The translations under genes and the position numbers were made by a program. From NCBI RefSeq assembly GCF_019649055.1, contig NW_026570331.1, forward strand, positions 248,001 to 312,000: a DNA stretch of 64,000 nucleotides, given 5' to 3'. Of this stretch, positions 11,796 to 20,266 are shown piece by piece; within the stretch, counting starts at the first letter, position 1, and every line of letters begins with the position of its first letter. The stretch comes from Paramacrobiotus metropolitanus (taxonomy: Eukaryota; Tardigrada; Eutardigrada; Parachela; Macrobiotidae). Below the pieces are notes generated by a model. That model saw nothing but the letters and a program-made list of their open reading frames with translations, searched no databases and had not been told where the DNA came from.

Positions 11796-14700
11796 ATGTC
11801 GCGCTTAATTGTTTTGGTGATTACGGTATATACAGGTTGTCTGGCTTTCTTGGCCGGCAGTTATGGCCGTCAGTCGCTGCAGTCCGATTCCTCTGCTGCA
11901 CCTTGCCCGCATTTTTGCACCTGCTATCCTACCTTCTGGAAATGCGGCGACAGTAAAGCATCACTGTGGCCGTTAGACAATCATCCAGATGCAATGATCA
12001 GAGGCGTTCGCATGCTCGATTTATCAGGATCAGATGTGGACGTCCTGCCTAATCAGAGCCCAACCCATAATTTTCCCGACCTTCAGCTCATCATCCTGTC
12101 GCAGACGATTTTCGACGGCCAGCAATGCCGCGAACTGGAATGCCTGGAGAATTTGGGTATCCGAGTCATTGCTCCTCGTTGCCCTGCAGGTAACACAGTA
12201 ATGAAAACATTTAAATAATTGTCAAATAATATCGTTGAAATAATTTCTTAAAGTTAAGCATTCGTATTTTCTCTTATAATAATATAAAAATATTTCGCAG
12301 ACAAACGCACCGGATGTGCGTATCCGCCATGCTGCCCATGGGCTGCAGCAGCACGGACTCGTCCACTTCCACCACCATCACCTACTGCCGACAAGTCTCA
12401 GTCTCCACTGCTACCATTCATCAACGGAGAAACCTCGACCATTTTCAACCCTTCGCGGGATCGGGAATACAGCACACGGGCTATGGCACCATCAACAGCC
12501 GCGACCGATAATCTGAGCGGTAAGAGTGATGATGGGGAGCGTATTGTTATTGGTGTGGACAACACAACTCATTCTACTGCTGCAATTTTTCCCGTTACGC
12601 TGTTATCGCTGCCAGCCGTTTTAACAACGTATGCGAGTTCGAGAAAGCCGCCTAGTCATGCGACTGCAAGTACGGGTACATTACTTCCGCTGACTACATC
12701 TAGTGATTATTACCTGCGTAAAGTAGTGGTGGTGGGCGGATTAAGTACTGCCGGCAAAACTGCTACACAGCTACCGCCGACTACGATAAAGACAACATTG
12801 ACGCCGTCCGCTGTTGTAACACCCACACGCGCGCCCGCCCAGCTAGAATTTAATTTGATGTCGATATTAACCACAACCTCTTTTATCACTGATAAAGTGT
12901 TCGCAACGTCATTCCCTGTCGAATTGGTCATGCATCGTGAGAGTTATTACAAGAATAGGGATCAGAGTAGCGATAATGTAGCTGTGTCAAAAAGCCCGAT
13001 ATGATGATGACACCTTCCCCTTCATCTCAGTCGTCGTTAGTTACCGATATGACGGCGCCAGAAGCGGATATCAGCAGTGAAAGAACGAGCACGGCGGACA
13101 CCATTCGTATCACGACTGCTACCAACTCCACGATCAGGTCAACCGCTGCTGTAACGATGCCGGCCGAAGCAACCTTGGCAAGTATAACTCCACCCACGGT
13201 TACAGACGCTGCTGACCCTTCCACCTGCGTCCCGAATATTTCTACTTCCCCACAGCCAATTCTCGCAACACACCCACTTATCAACACAACAGCTGATATG
13301 GGTATATTGCCACCGCTGCTGCTGGCTTCGCATCCGGGCGAAAACACTAGTGCGGCTGTATCCAAAAGCAACGACGCAGAATTATTTGTATTAAATAGCA
13401 GTAGTAATGCGGATGTCGGTCAGTCGGAACGTTTTGAATTGTCATCGTTATCTGCTGGCAAGGATAGTGATGATGATGATGATGACGAACCTCTGACGAC
13501 TATTGTTGGATCCGTGTTGTCCCCAACGACGACACCAGCCACGCTGGCGCTACCGGATGCTACAGATTCGCATTGTTCCCTGTGCCAACATATCATGCCC
13601 TCCGTGTTTGCTTGTAGGTAGTCGTGACGGTAGTGCTGAAGTTCGTATGGGATTGCTGGCAGATCGGTTTACTGCAGCTAGTATTGCGGTAGCAAGTGTC
13701 ATTCTGCTTCTGCTAGTCATCTTGTGTATCTTGTGGAAGCGTGGTTATCGTGTTATTCGCGGCGGCGGCGGAGGCGTCGGCAATAATCAGCAAGATGACG
13801 GTGGCGATGAGGACCATGAACGCAGTCGCGGTCGCCGCAGTGCTTCGGTGTGGTCTTGGATGAGAGGAGTCTTTAATAACAACAGGGACAACAGCAGCAG
13901 TGGCGGCGGCACTAACGATGATGTCAATCGTCCGGGCATGGGACTGGGCAGACAAGTTCAAGGTGGGCACGATGGGCGTTGGGGTGGTGGTCGTGGCGGA
14001 GTATCAACGAATCCTATCTTCAATCCCGGCCGTCAGCAGCACCATGGCTTCTCTCCAGTAGCCAACCTGAATTCCAGGACACCGACTCGCCACATGCCGT
14101 CCCCACGCCCTGCCGGAAATAATCCCGTGCTTGATGATAGAGTGATGAACTTTGACGACGATAGCGATCACGACCACGACCACGACAACAACGATAACAA
14201 CTGCCGTGACCGCCAGCAGCAAGTTGCGGGAAATAATGCGCGATTTCCGGCAGAGTACCGTGCGGACGACAGGGAATCTCCCGTGTACAATTCCCCACGC
14301 TCTAATGTGTCACGAGTTATTGTTTCTGCGGAAGTGCACGGACGCAATAACGCCGATCAAGAGCAGGACGAACAGGGCGGTAAGTGTAGCTGAGTAATAT
14401 AATGATGCTTAGGTATTTCCGTTATTGCACGTATATTGAATTTGCCTTGTAGAACACATGTACGAAAATGTTTTACTACCGGCTCTACCACTGCCACCAT
14501 CTTCTCCTAATCGCTCTGTGAGTATTGGCAGCGCAGACGGTGAGTTTGCTTGATTATTATAACGCTGCATACATTTATTTTTTCATCGCACTGATCATTA
14601 CTTTATTGTAGAACTTATGAGCGGAAACTCGTCCGCTCCTCCACCATTTTCTCCACGGCACAATGTCAGAAGCAGCAGCATGAGCGCGCTGGAGGAAGTT

Positions 14701-14835
14701 CTGGAAAGGGAGGAAGAAGAAGATGATGATGATGACCAGCACCGAGTAGTGGTCCATAATGAAGAGCACGGGAACAATTCGGTTCTGGAGCGGGAGAGTA
14801 GCGAACATGAAGGCGACGGGAGCGGTGGTGGGTAA
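11796..14835 (+). pseudogene. Mucin-like membrane protein gene, left-arm copy, two frameshifts
   Basis: Exons 11,796-12,189, 12,301-14,379, 14,453-14,539 and 14,612-14,835 mirror the intact right-arm gene. Exon 1 encodes a signal peptide and the same CPHFCTC leucine-rich N-cap module. Exon 2 carries the Ser/Thr-rich stalk and the TM segment. Two single-base changes break exon 2. One base is missing near 12,990 (TCAAAAAGCCC against TCAAACCAGCCC on the right), and one T is extra near 13,568 (ACAGATTCGC against ACAGATCGC). The frame is lost between them and recovered afterwards, so a truncated product is expected. Introns and splice sites remain conserved. The copy is recently broken. Confidence 0.78.
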
Positions 14836-14894
14836 TTATACAATTTTTTATCTATACGAACCAACAAAATCTGGACGATGTGTTTTTTTGTCAG

Positions 14895-15089
14895 GACAGG
14901 AAATAGATGTGCAACTTCCTGAAGCAATGGTGGCAAGCGGGCACCTGGGAGTACTGCGTGGTCGCGGTCGCGGTCGTCCTCCTGGCGGTGGCGGTCGTGG
15001 CCGTGGTTTTCGCGGTGGATTTCAGGCGAATGCGGTTTGGAATCGACGCGACGGAAGTGGGTACCGTTTGGAACGTCGCTGAAGTTTAG
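14895..15089 (+). CDS. Conserved downstream exon with RGG-rich or hydrophobic reading (left arm)
   Basis: After a good acceptor (TTTGTCAG), about 190 bases are almost identical in both arms (right copy ~39,000-39,200). One frame reads RGRGRGRPPGGGG to a stop at 15,082, an RGG box. Another reads a hydrophobic helix (CVVAVAVVLLAVAVVAVVFA) to 15,089. If exon 4 is spliced here by its GGTAATT donor, phase 2 leads to an early stop in neither of these frames. I cannot say which frame is used, or whether this is an alternative last exon. Confidence 0.35.
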
Positions 15090-15441
15090 ATATACATATT
15101 TGTTTTGAAAAGGCTTTTGTATATAGTTTATCGCCAATTTTGCTCATCAATTTCCTTTCTTTCGTCCTAAATGCATAAAATGTACATAGATTATTTACGT
15201 TAAAAATGTAATGGTTACCAATTTCGTTTTTCTATAAGCGTTACAGCTACTAACGATTTGCTGTTCTGACAAACTAATTTGACTTTTGTTATTATACAAC
15301 TTGCATTTGACGTGCATCGGCAATTTGGAATTTTGTTGAATTTTTGAACCAAAATTATAATTTTAATCTCCTACGCGTGTATTATCGCACGGCGGTTGCA
15401 CAATAACAAATGCATTGCACAAGTTTTTATGATGTCCACGG

Positions 15442-15518
15442 AGGTGTTTACTGCAGAGGCTCTGCCTACATCCATATTTTTTATATGAATGTATCGCGAG
15501 CCTCTGCAGTTCCCACCT
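15442..15518. repeat. Conserved inner-arm hairpin (left)
   Basis: AGGTG..TACTGCAGAGGCTC at 15,442-15,462 pairs with GAGCCTCTGCAGT..CACCT at 15,498-15,518. The same fold lies at 38,592-38,668 in the right arm. It begins with AGGTG, like the outer ends. It may be a nested short element or a structured regulatory site. Confidence 0.65.
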
Positions 15519-15815
15519 AGTGGGGTAAAAAACGCTGGATCCAGTGAATAAGTCTGCCTATGAGCAAATGCAACTAAACAAGCGCTCGGTGACACAATGC
15601 AGGTCGAACGGTAGAATATAATTGTTAGTACCAAAATGAGTGTAATCCTGGTGACCTTTTCAGCTGCTGGGAAATTGAAATCTGGCTGGCTGGTTCTCGC
15701 AAAGTTTATTCCGTATAATAATCGTCAGGCACAACAACAACAACAACTGCGCTTGTCACATTACAATAATTCGTAAGCTCACAGGAGCACTAGTCCATAT
15801 AAGAAGAGGTAAATT

Positions 15816-16187
15816 TCACTCAACAACAACGTCAGGCAGCCCGCCGGAAGTGGTGGCCGTTGCGGCAATCGTACCCATACGCTTATTGACAACGACTTGG
15901 AACGGACAGGTCAAACAGAGCAAGCGTAATTTTCCACGTTTACGTGCTATCAATGTACAACAGCTGGCACAACGCTGACATTGCACAAATGCCTTAAAAT
16001 AATTCTTAATTACTTGGTTAATATGGCGGAAGTTGAAGTGGCCGTAGATCTCCAGGTAAGTGTATTGCCGATATGGATCCGATACAAAAACGGCGGGTGG
16101 GCAGGGCTCCAGTCCTGGGCGCGCAATCGTCATAGCTCGTAGAGCAGTGTGGAAGTAATCATCCAGCCTGATAAGTGGTTGCTCCAT
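15816..16187 (-). CDS. eIF2-beta/eIF5-like zinc-ribbon protein (host translation mimic)
   Basis: A 123-residue ORF from ATG 16,187. The central part matches the C-terminal domain of eIF2-beta: a helical lead-in (GHFNFRHINQVIKNYFKAFV) followed by a C4 zinc ribbon, CQRC ... CLTC. The N-terminal lysine blocks and most of the eIF2-beta core are absent, so this is a stripped form of about one third of the usual length. In eIF2-beta and eIF5 this fold acts within the start-codon machinery. A small viral version could bias initiation or blunt eIF2-based shut-off; this role is inference. The last codons and stop lie inside the left inverted arm. It is transcribed toward the arm, next to the PPxY and dsRBD ORFs. 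Confidence 0.66.
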   Translation of the reverse strand: MEQPLIRLDDYFHTALRAMTIARPGLEPCPPAVFVSDPYRQYTYLEIYGHFNFRHINQVIKNYFKAFVQCQRCASCCTLIARKRGKLRLLCLTCPFQVVVNKRMGTIAATATTSGGLPDVVVE

Positions 16188-16271
16188 GATATTGCGAAAC
16201 TGATAAAAGTTAGTAATTCTTGTAATGCAGACAAAGGTGTTGCGATGGCTAATTACGGGAACGGGAAGTGG

Positions 16272-16730
16272 CTATACAAAATAACTTGTGTTAACATTAA
16301 TGTTAGGCACTTGCAAGTCTCGTATAGTTAATAAAGTGCTGATGAAAGTGAAGAATATGCTAAAAATAAGAAAGATAAAAGCGACGACGAGAATTACCAA
16401 AATTAGTGACAGCGTCACATGCTCTGGAAGGTCGAGGGCGTGACGCCTAGCGCTACCGTCAGCTGTTGTAGAGTAGGACGGCGGTGGCGAAGACGGTACT
16501 GTTCGTATTCCTGCAGGTGGCGTATTCTCGCGATCTTCATTAAGATTTTGGATTCGGATGATTGTAGTGGTGGTAGTGGCGGTCGTGGTGGTGGCATTTT
16601 CTTCATCGCCGCTGCTCTGAGATGGTGTAGAAGATTGGTTGTGGTGGCTATCTGGACGGCGGCGATTGGTAAGCGAGTTAAGACGCTCAAGTGGCATCGT
16701 TGCTATTACGCACTGTGGAAGGAGATGCAA
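16272..16730 (-). CDS. Small single-pass membrane protein with a PPxY motif
   Basis: Up to 152 residues; ATGs at 16,730 and 16,697, both overlapping the end of the dsRBD ORF upstream. The N-terminal ~100 residues are polar, Ser/Thr/Asn-rich and contain SSPPPSYS, a PPxY motif of the kind that binds WW domains of Nedd4-type ligases. A single strong TM segment (LSLILVILVVAFIFLIFSIFF) lies near the C-terminus. The orientation expected is PPxY on the cytoplasmic side with a short tail outside. PPxY motifs act as budding or sorting signals in several enveloped viruses. Whether that applies here is inference. No homologous family is recognised. Confidence 0.6.
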   Translation of the reverse strand: MHLLPQCVIATMPLERLNSLTNRRRPDSHHNQSSTPSQSSGDEENATTTTATTTTTIIRIQNLNEDRENTPPAGIRTVPSSPPPSYSTTADGSARRHALDLPEHVTLSLILVILVVAFIFLIFSIFFTFISTLLTIRDLQVPNINVNTSYFV

Positions 16731-16938
16731 TAGGTGGAGGACACTCTAGGATTTCTAGTAACTGCTTATAATAATTCTGCAGGATTTTCCCGATTAATTG
16801 TCGTGCAGCGTCACACTTGGCCAGTTGATTTGTTGGGCCACACCCTATAACAAAAATATCCTCGTTCGCAACAGTAGCTTGACAGTTCCAGCTGGTAGCT
16901 TCTGCTGAAGGCAGTCGGCGATATTCCACATCAAAATT
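16687..16938 (-). CDS. Second dsRNA-binding domain ORF (dsRBD2)
   Basis: About 80 residues with the dsRBD pattern: VEYRRLP lead-in, a strand WNCQATV, then a polar loop and the closing AKCDAARQLIGKIL helix. It is paralogous to the neighbouring ORF 16,931-17,278. No ATG begins it; a TTTTAG acceptor at 16,939 would open the frame just before FDVEY, so it is probably the second exon of one two-dsRBD gene. I could not find a donor in the right phase in the first ORF, so the join is unresolved. dsRBD proteins of viruses commonly hide dsRNA from host sensors or Dicer. Confidence 0.62.
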   Translation of the reverse strand, partial: NFDVEYRRLPSAEATSWNCQATVANEDIFVIGCGPTNQLAKCDAARQLIGKILQNYYKQLLEILECPPPIASPSTVRNSNDAT

Positions 16939-17278
16939 CTAAAACCGTGGCAATATTATCCAGCAAATAAGGCAAAGATAAATGACTGCGGGAAAGGGAA
17001 TGGGTTGAGGTGAGAGACTGCGGTGCACCCAACAACTCAAGTAGCTTGTGCTGATAGTTGCGTAACAAGATGGCAAAAAGCTTTTTTGCGGCGTCTTGCT
17101 TAGCGGTAGCGGACGATTTGCCAACTCCAACAGCAAAAATATTCTCTGTAACAATACTAGCACGGTATTTGCAGGCGACAGCTTCGTTTATACGCCGAGG
17201 AATATTTTTATATTCAACTTCAAAAGACAGTGCTTTAGTAATAATATTGACTATAGTCGTAAAGTAGCGCCGCACCAT
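16931..17278 (-). CDS. dsRNA-binding domain protein (dsRBD1)
   Basis: ATG 17,278. Residues ~18-80 follow the dsRBD consensus: FEVEYKNIP, KYRASIVTENIFAVGVGKS, then AKQDAAKKLFAILL. The GVGKSSATAKQDAA turn and helix 2 carry the lysines expected to touch the dsRNA backbone. A helical extension (NYQHKLLELL) follows the domain in both dsRBD ORFs. A TATA-like box (CTTTATAAG, minus strand, 17,324-17,332) lies ~50 bases upstream. It belongs with the eIF2-beta-like and PPxY ORFs in a minus-strand block. Likely function is suppression of RNAi or dsRNA sensing (inference from family). Confidence 0.72.
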   Translation of the reverse strand: MVRRYFTTIVNIITKALSFEVEYKNIPRRINEAVACKYRASIVTENIFAVGVGKSSATAKQDAAKKLFAILLRNYQHKLLELLGAPQSLTSTHSLSRSHLSLPYLLDNIATVLEF

Positions 17279-17323
17279 TCCGGAAAAGTAAAGTGACCAG
17301 AAAATCTAACAGCGCGGACATGG

Positions 17324-17332
17324 CTTATAAAG
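17324..17332 (-). promoter_or_regulatory. TATA-like box for the dsRBD block
   Basis: Minus strand CTTTATAAG, 46 bases before the dsRBD1 start codon. Confidence 0.5.
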
Positions 17333-17396
17333 AGCGCCAATAAAGATAATTGCTATGTTTTATCAGTCGAATGAACCGCCCAGCAGAACTCCTACA

Positions 17397-17440
17397 ATCC
17401 TCCTCCCTTTTAAGTGGGAGGAGAATTGTGGGAAAGCTGA
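17397..17440. promoter_or_regulatory. Inverted GGGAGGA element between divergent genes
   Basis: TCCTCCC...GGGAGGA forms a short dyad around TTTTAAGT between the dsRBD block and the integrase gene. Similar GGAGGCGGG runs occur before other genes of the element (~22,830 and ~26,728). A shared promoter element is likely but not proven. Confidence 0.4.
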
Positions 17441-17460
17441 TTTGCGACAGATTATGAGGG

Positions 17461-17468
17461 TATATAAG
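17461..17468 (+). promoter_or_regulatory. TATA box for the integrase gene
   Basis: TATATAAG preceded by GGG, about 215 bases before the integrase ATG; the 5' leader would be ~190 bases. Confidence 0.55.
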
Positions 17469-17683
17469 TGAATTTAATGGGCAGAAAAATAACAATTTTC
17501 CTCCCTGCTTTACGCTGCTGACTACTAGGGATGTGCTTCGGTGCATGTTGATTGTCCCCAGCTGCCAGCACGTTTAATTTAGACTTTGTGGATATATCTA
17601 CGTTCCGCACGCACGTTTGCAACTCGTCAACTGATTCTGATCTTTATCAAAGAGCACATCTGGATTTAAATAAGCGGTAAGTT

Positions 17684-18821
17684 ATGGCTAAAGTAAGACA
17701 GAGCGTGACTACTGCAGCAGAGAGTCGGCGAAAGGCAACACTGCTGAAAAGTTTGTACACCGATATAACATCACCGGCTTACCTCACCGGCGCTGCAAGT
17801 CTATATCGAGTGGCCAAAGAACGGGAAGTTGAGAAAAGAGTTAAGATTACCCTAAAAGATGTAAAAGATTTTCTTGCGCAGCAGCGAACTCACACCGTTC
17901 ATAAGCCTGTACGAATAAAATTCAAAAAACTGAAGAATTTTTGTGTGGGAGTGGACAATGTCTGGCATGGTGATCTGGTGGAATTACAAAAAATTAAAAA
18001 GTTTAACGAGCGATACAAGTACATTTTGACAATGGTGGACTGCGTGAGCCGCTATGCAACCTCCTTTCCCTTAGAAAACAAATCGGGTGAAACTGTGGCA
18101 AAATCAATGGATAAAATTTTTAAAATACGAAATCCAATTGTACTAAGTAAGTGCATTATGTTTGTAAGTCTCAGTAAATGCATCCTTATTTACGTGAACA
18201 ATTTTATGTGCAGTAACTGATGCTGGCAAAGAATTTTTGAATGCAAAAGTAAATGCCGTTCTCCAAAAGTATGGGATAAGACATCAGGTTTCTTCTTCGC
18301 GCTTCAAAGCAGCCCTTGCAGAGCGATACAACCGAACGCTAAAGACAATCCTTTTTCGCCACTTTACCTATACCAAAAGTTCTAACTGGCATTCGGCGCT
18401 GCAGAATATTGTTAGCAATTATAATATGAGTATTCATAGCGGTGTTAAAATGAAACCGGCGGAGGTGACAATCAAAAATCAGTCACAACTGTTCAAACAA
18501 GGCCAAGAAAAAAGATTTATCAAGCTTGCCAAGCCAAAATTTAAAGAAGGGGACCTTGTGAGAGTTGTTTTAAAGAAATCTGTTTTTAGCAAAGGTTACA
18601 CGCAAACGTTTAGTGACGAAATTTTTCGCGTATCCGAAATCGTTTACGGTCCGGTTATAACCTATCGGCTTACATCACTTTCTACTGGGCAACCAGTACG
18701 AGACGGAAATCGCGCGGCGCAGTTCTATCAAGAAGATTTATCTTTGGCCAGGTTGTTCTGTAGTGTTAATAATGGGTCTTTCAAAAAATTTGAATTGATT
18801 GTTATTCGTTGCAGACTGTAA
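17684..18821 (+). CDS. Retroviral-type (DDE) integrase of the large element, spliced
   Basis: Exon 1 17,684-18,146, a 67-base intron with GTAAGT donor, exon 2 from 18,214. Acidic residues are seen in a MVDCVSRYATSFPL strand, in TDAGKEF just after the splice, and in LAERYNRTLK: the D, D and E of the rve core. An N-terminal helical region precedes it and a C-terminal SH3-like stretch (FKEGDLVRVVLKK) follows, as in Polinton integrases. A second small intron (18,752-18,814) is possible and would end the protein at the same stop with fewer residues. No chromodomain is seen, unlike the second element. It integrates the element at the outer ends (family knowledge). Confidence 0.85.
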
Positions 18822-18834
18822 CCTGAACGCGAAG

Positions 18835-19722
18835 ATGATGGAAAATGGATATTATGTGGTGCTGCACAGCGGAGCTTCACCAGCGTATGGCGCTACGGTC
18901 CTGCATAATACTGCAACGAATTTTTCAAATAAGATTCAGCTGCCGTTGCTGTCCTACAAGGAATTAGAGCAGCCGTGGGAAGTGGCTCTCGTACGGGCTT
19001 ATTCCTCCGCAAAATTGTCCAAAATTCCGCCTGAGCAAAGGCAGCTGACAATCTATTACAAGAGTCAAGCAGATTCCTGCGAAGTATACCTTGATGGGTT
19101 TTTAGCGGAATCAGATTTCGAAAAATCGCCTGCAGATCTGATTGCCGCTCTTGCAAAAGCTGTTGATGCGATACTTACAGGAAGTGGAGCGGCGTGTGCC
19201 TGGGCCACCAGACCGCAGATCCAGTTAATTGATGGAAGACTTTATTGGTTCAGTGAGAATGACGAAATACAGATTGTAAACCGCGGTAATCTACTCTGCG
19301 CGGCACTCGGATTGACCTATGACGATTCTAATGGAGTTATGCGGCAACACGTTCTCACGTCTTACGTACACGATCAAAATTTTCCCAAGTACAGCGATAC
19401 ACGCCTTGCACGCCATCGTCTCTTGGTTGATCCTGCACGCGGACGACGACAGGTTCTGCTAACACTGAGTCACATTATCCCTGCAGCGTTTGGCAGTCGG
19501 GCAGAAAACTTACTCGCTATGATAACCCCGGCCGAACTGGAGAAGGGATACGAACCTGCCACACGAATTTACCTTCCTGTGCATAATTGGTTCTCCAAAG
19601 CGAACCCATTTATTCAGCTACAGACTGACTGGAAAATGCAATGGAAAGAAGACGCGCTTGGGGAATCGGCAGTGGTTCTCCATTATCGAAAATGCAAGCT
19701 CAACGAGTCCACATCTGTGTAG
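18835..19722 (+). CDS. Minor capsid (penton-type) protein of the Polinton family
   Basis: About 295 residues from ATG 18,835 or 18,838. It starts just after the integrase stop and precedes the major capsid gene, the same order as in the second element (62,306-63,271). The two proteins share layout: an N-terminal strand, a conserved block around LPLLSYKELEQPWEVALVRA compared with the KWEMALVELQYL region there, and a C-terminal HNWFSKANPFIQL-type end. The family is known from metazoan Polintons as a capsid-associated single jelly-roll protein. Assignment rests on position and pairwise resemblance seen here plus family knowledge. Confidence 0.72.
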   Translation: MMENGYYVVLHSGASPAYGATVLHNTATNFSNKIQLPLLSYKELEQPWEVALVRAYSSAKLSKIPPEQRQLTIYYKSQADSCEVYLDGFLAESDFEKSPADLIAALAKAVDAILTGSGAACAWATRPQIQLIDGRLYWFSENDEIQIVNRGNLLCAALGLTYDDSNGVMRQHVLTSYVHDQNFPKYSDTRLARHRLLVDPARGRRQVLLTLSHIIPAAFGSRAENLLAMITPAELEKGYEPATRIYLPVHNWFSKANPFIQLQTDWKMQWKEDALGESAVVLHYRKCKLNESTSV

Positions 19723-20107
19723 GTGTGTTCGTGGAATCTTTTTCGTAATGTACGCAAAAGTGACATTTGATGTCGAAAAGAAACTTAGAAAGAACGCAAT
19801 TTAATTTTTTTCTCGTAAGAACAATGTGGGCGTGGTTCTGTAAGTTGAAGAACTTGTAAGTTGAAGAACGCGAGGATTGTTGAAGAACTTGTAAGTTGTT
19901 GATGCTGCTGCTGCTGCTGCTACTACTACTATATAAAATGAATAAAGTGCGACAGTAAGTGTTCATTCTGCAAAAGTAGAGTCTTGTACTCGCGTTCTTA
20001 CGCTTTAAACACTATTAAAAACGGCGGGACATACGACGACGACGAATAGACGACGACGACGACGAGTACGACGACGGCGAGGAAATCGTGTCATTAAACG
20101 GACTATT
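19723..20107. other. Capsid promoter and Arg-codon repeat region
   Basis: It contains a (TGC)n/(TAC)n run ending in a TATA box (19,930), an ATG at 19,938 followed within 20 bases by a GTAAGT donor, and a GAC/CGA trinucleotide run (~20,030-20,080). Read in the capsid frame the run encodes arginines. This may be a first exon and part of a basic N-terminal region. Confidence 0.45.
19930..19937 (+). promoter_or_regulatory. TATA box for the major capsid gene
   Basis: TATATAAA directly before an ATG and a splice donor. It lies ~335 bases before the MCP methionine at 20,267. Confidence 0.6.
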
Positions 20108-20266
20108 GTGCAGTCAACGGTCATAGGCAAATCTTTTCGACGCAGAAGACGAGCGGGACGACGGAGACGACGTAATAAAAGAGCAATTCGAACGGGATTA
20201 TTTCAAAAAAATTACTCGGGGAAAGACATTAGCTTCACTGATCTAATAATAATTTTAACAAATATT

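Larger units (their letters stand above)
10933..15845 (+). repeat. Left inverted arm of the element
   Basis: It matches 38,266-43,139 in inverted orientation. The outer end is TGATGATATAGG and the inner end lies in GTCAGGC(A/G)GCCCGCC, inside the last codons of the eIF2-beta-like ORF. The arm carries the frameshifted copy of the mucin-like gene. The outer ~650 bases diverge from the right arm by substitutions and indels, while the gene itself stays close to identical, so conservation is uneven. Confidence 0.85.

Noticed and set aside
13027-14298. Long minus-strand frames opposite the left-arm mucin exon
   Set aside because: They arise from biased Thr/Ser codons of the sense strand. The same antisense frames in the right arm are not conserved as protein.
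14598-15137. 179-codon minus-strand frame opposite the glycoprotein 3' exons
   Set aside because: It is the antisense of conserved GAG/GAT-rich and RGG-coding sequence, is Ser/Leu/Arg low complexity, and lacks motifs.
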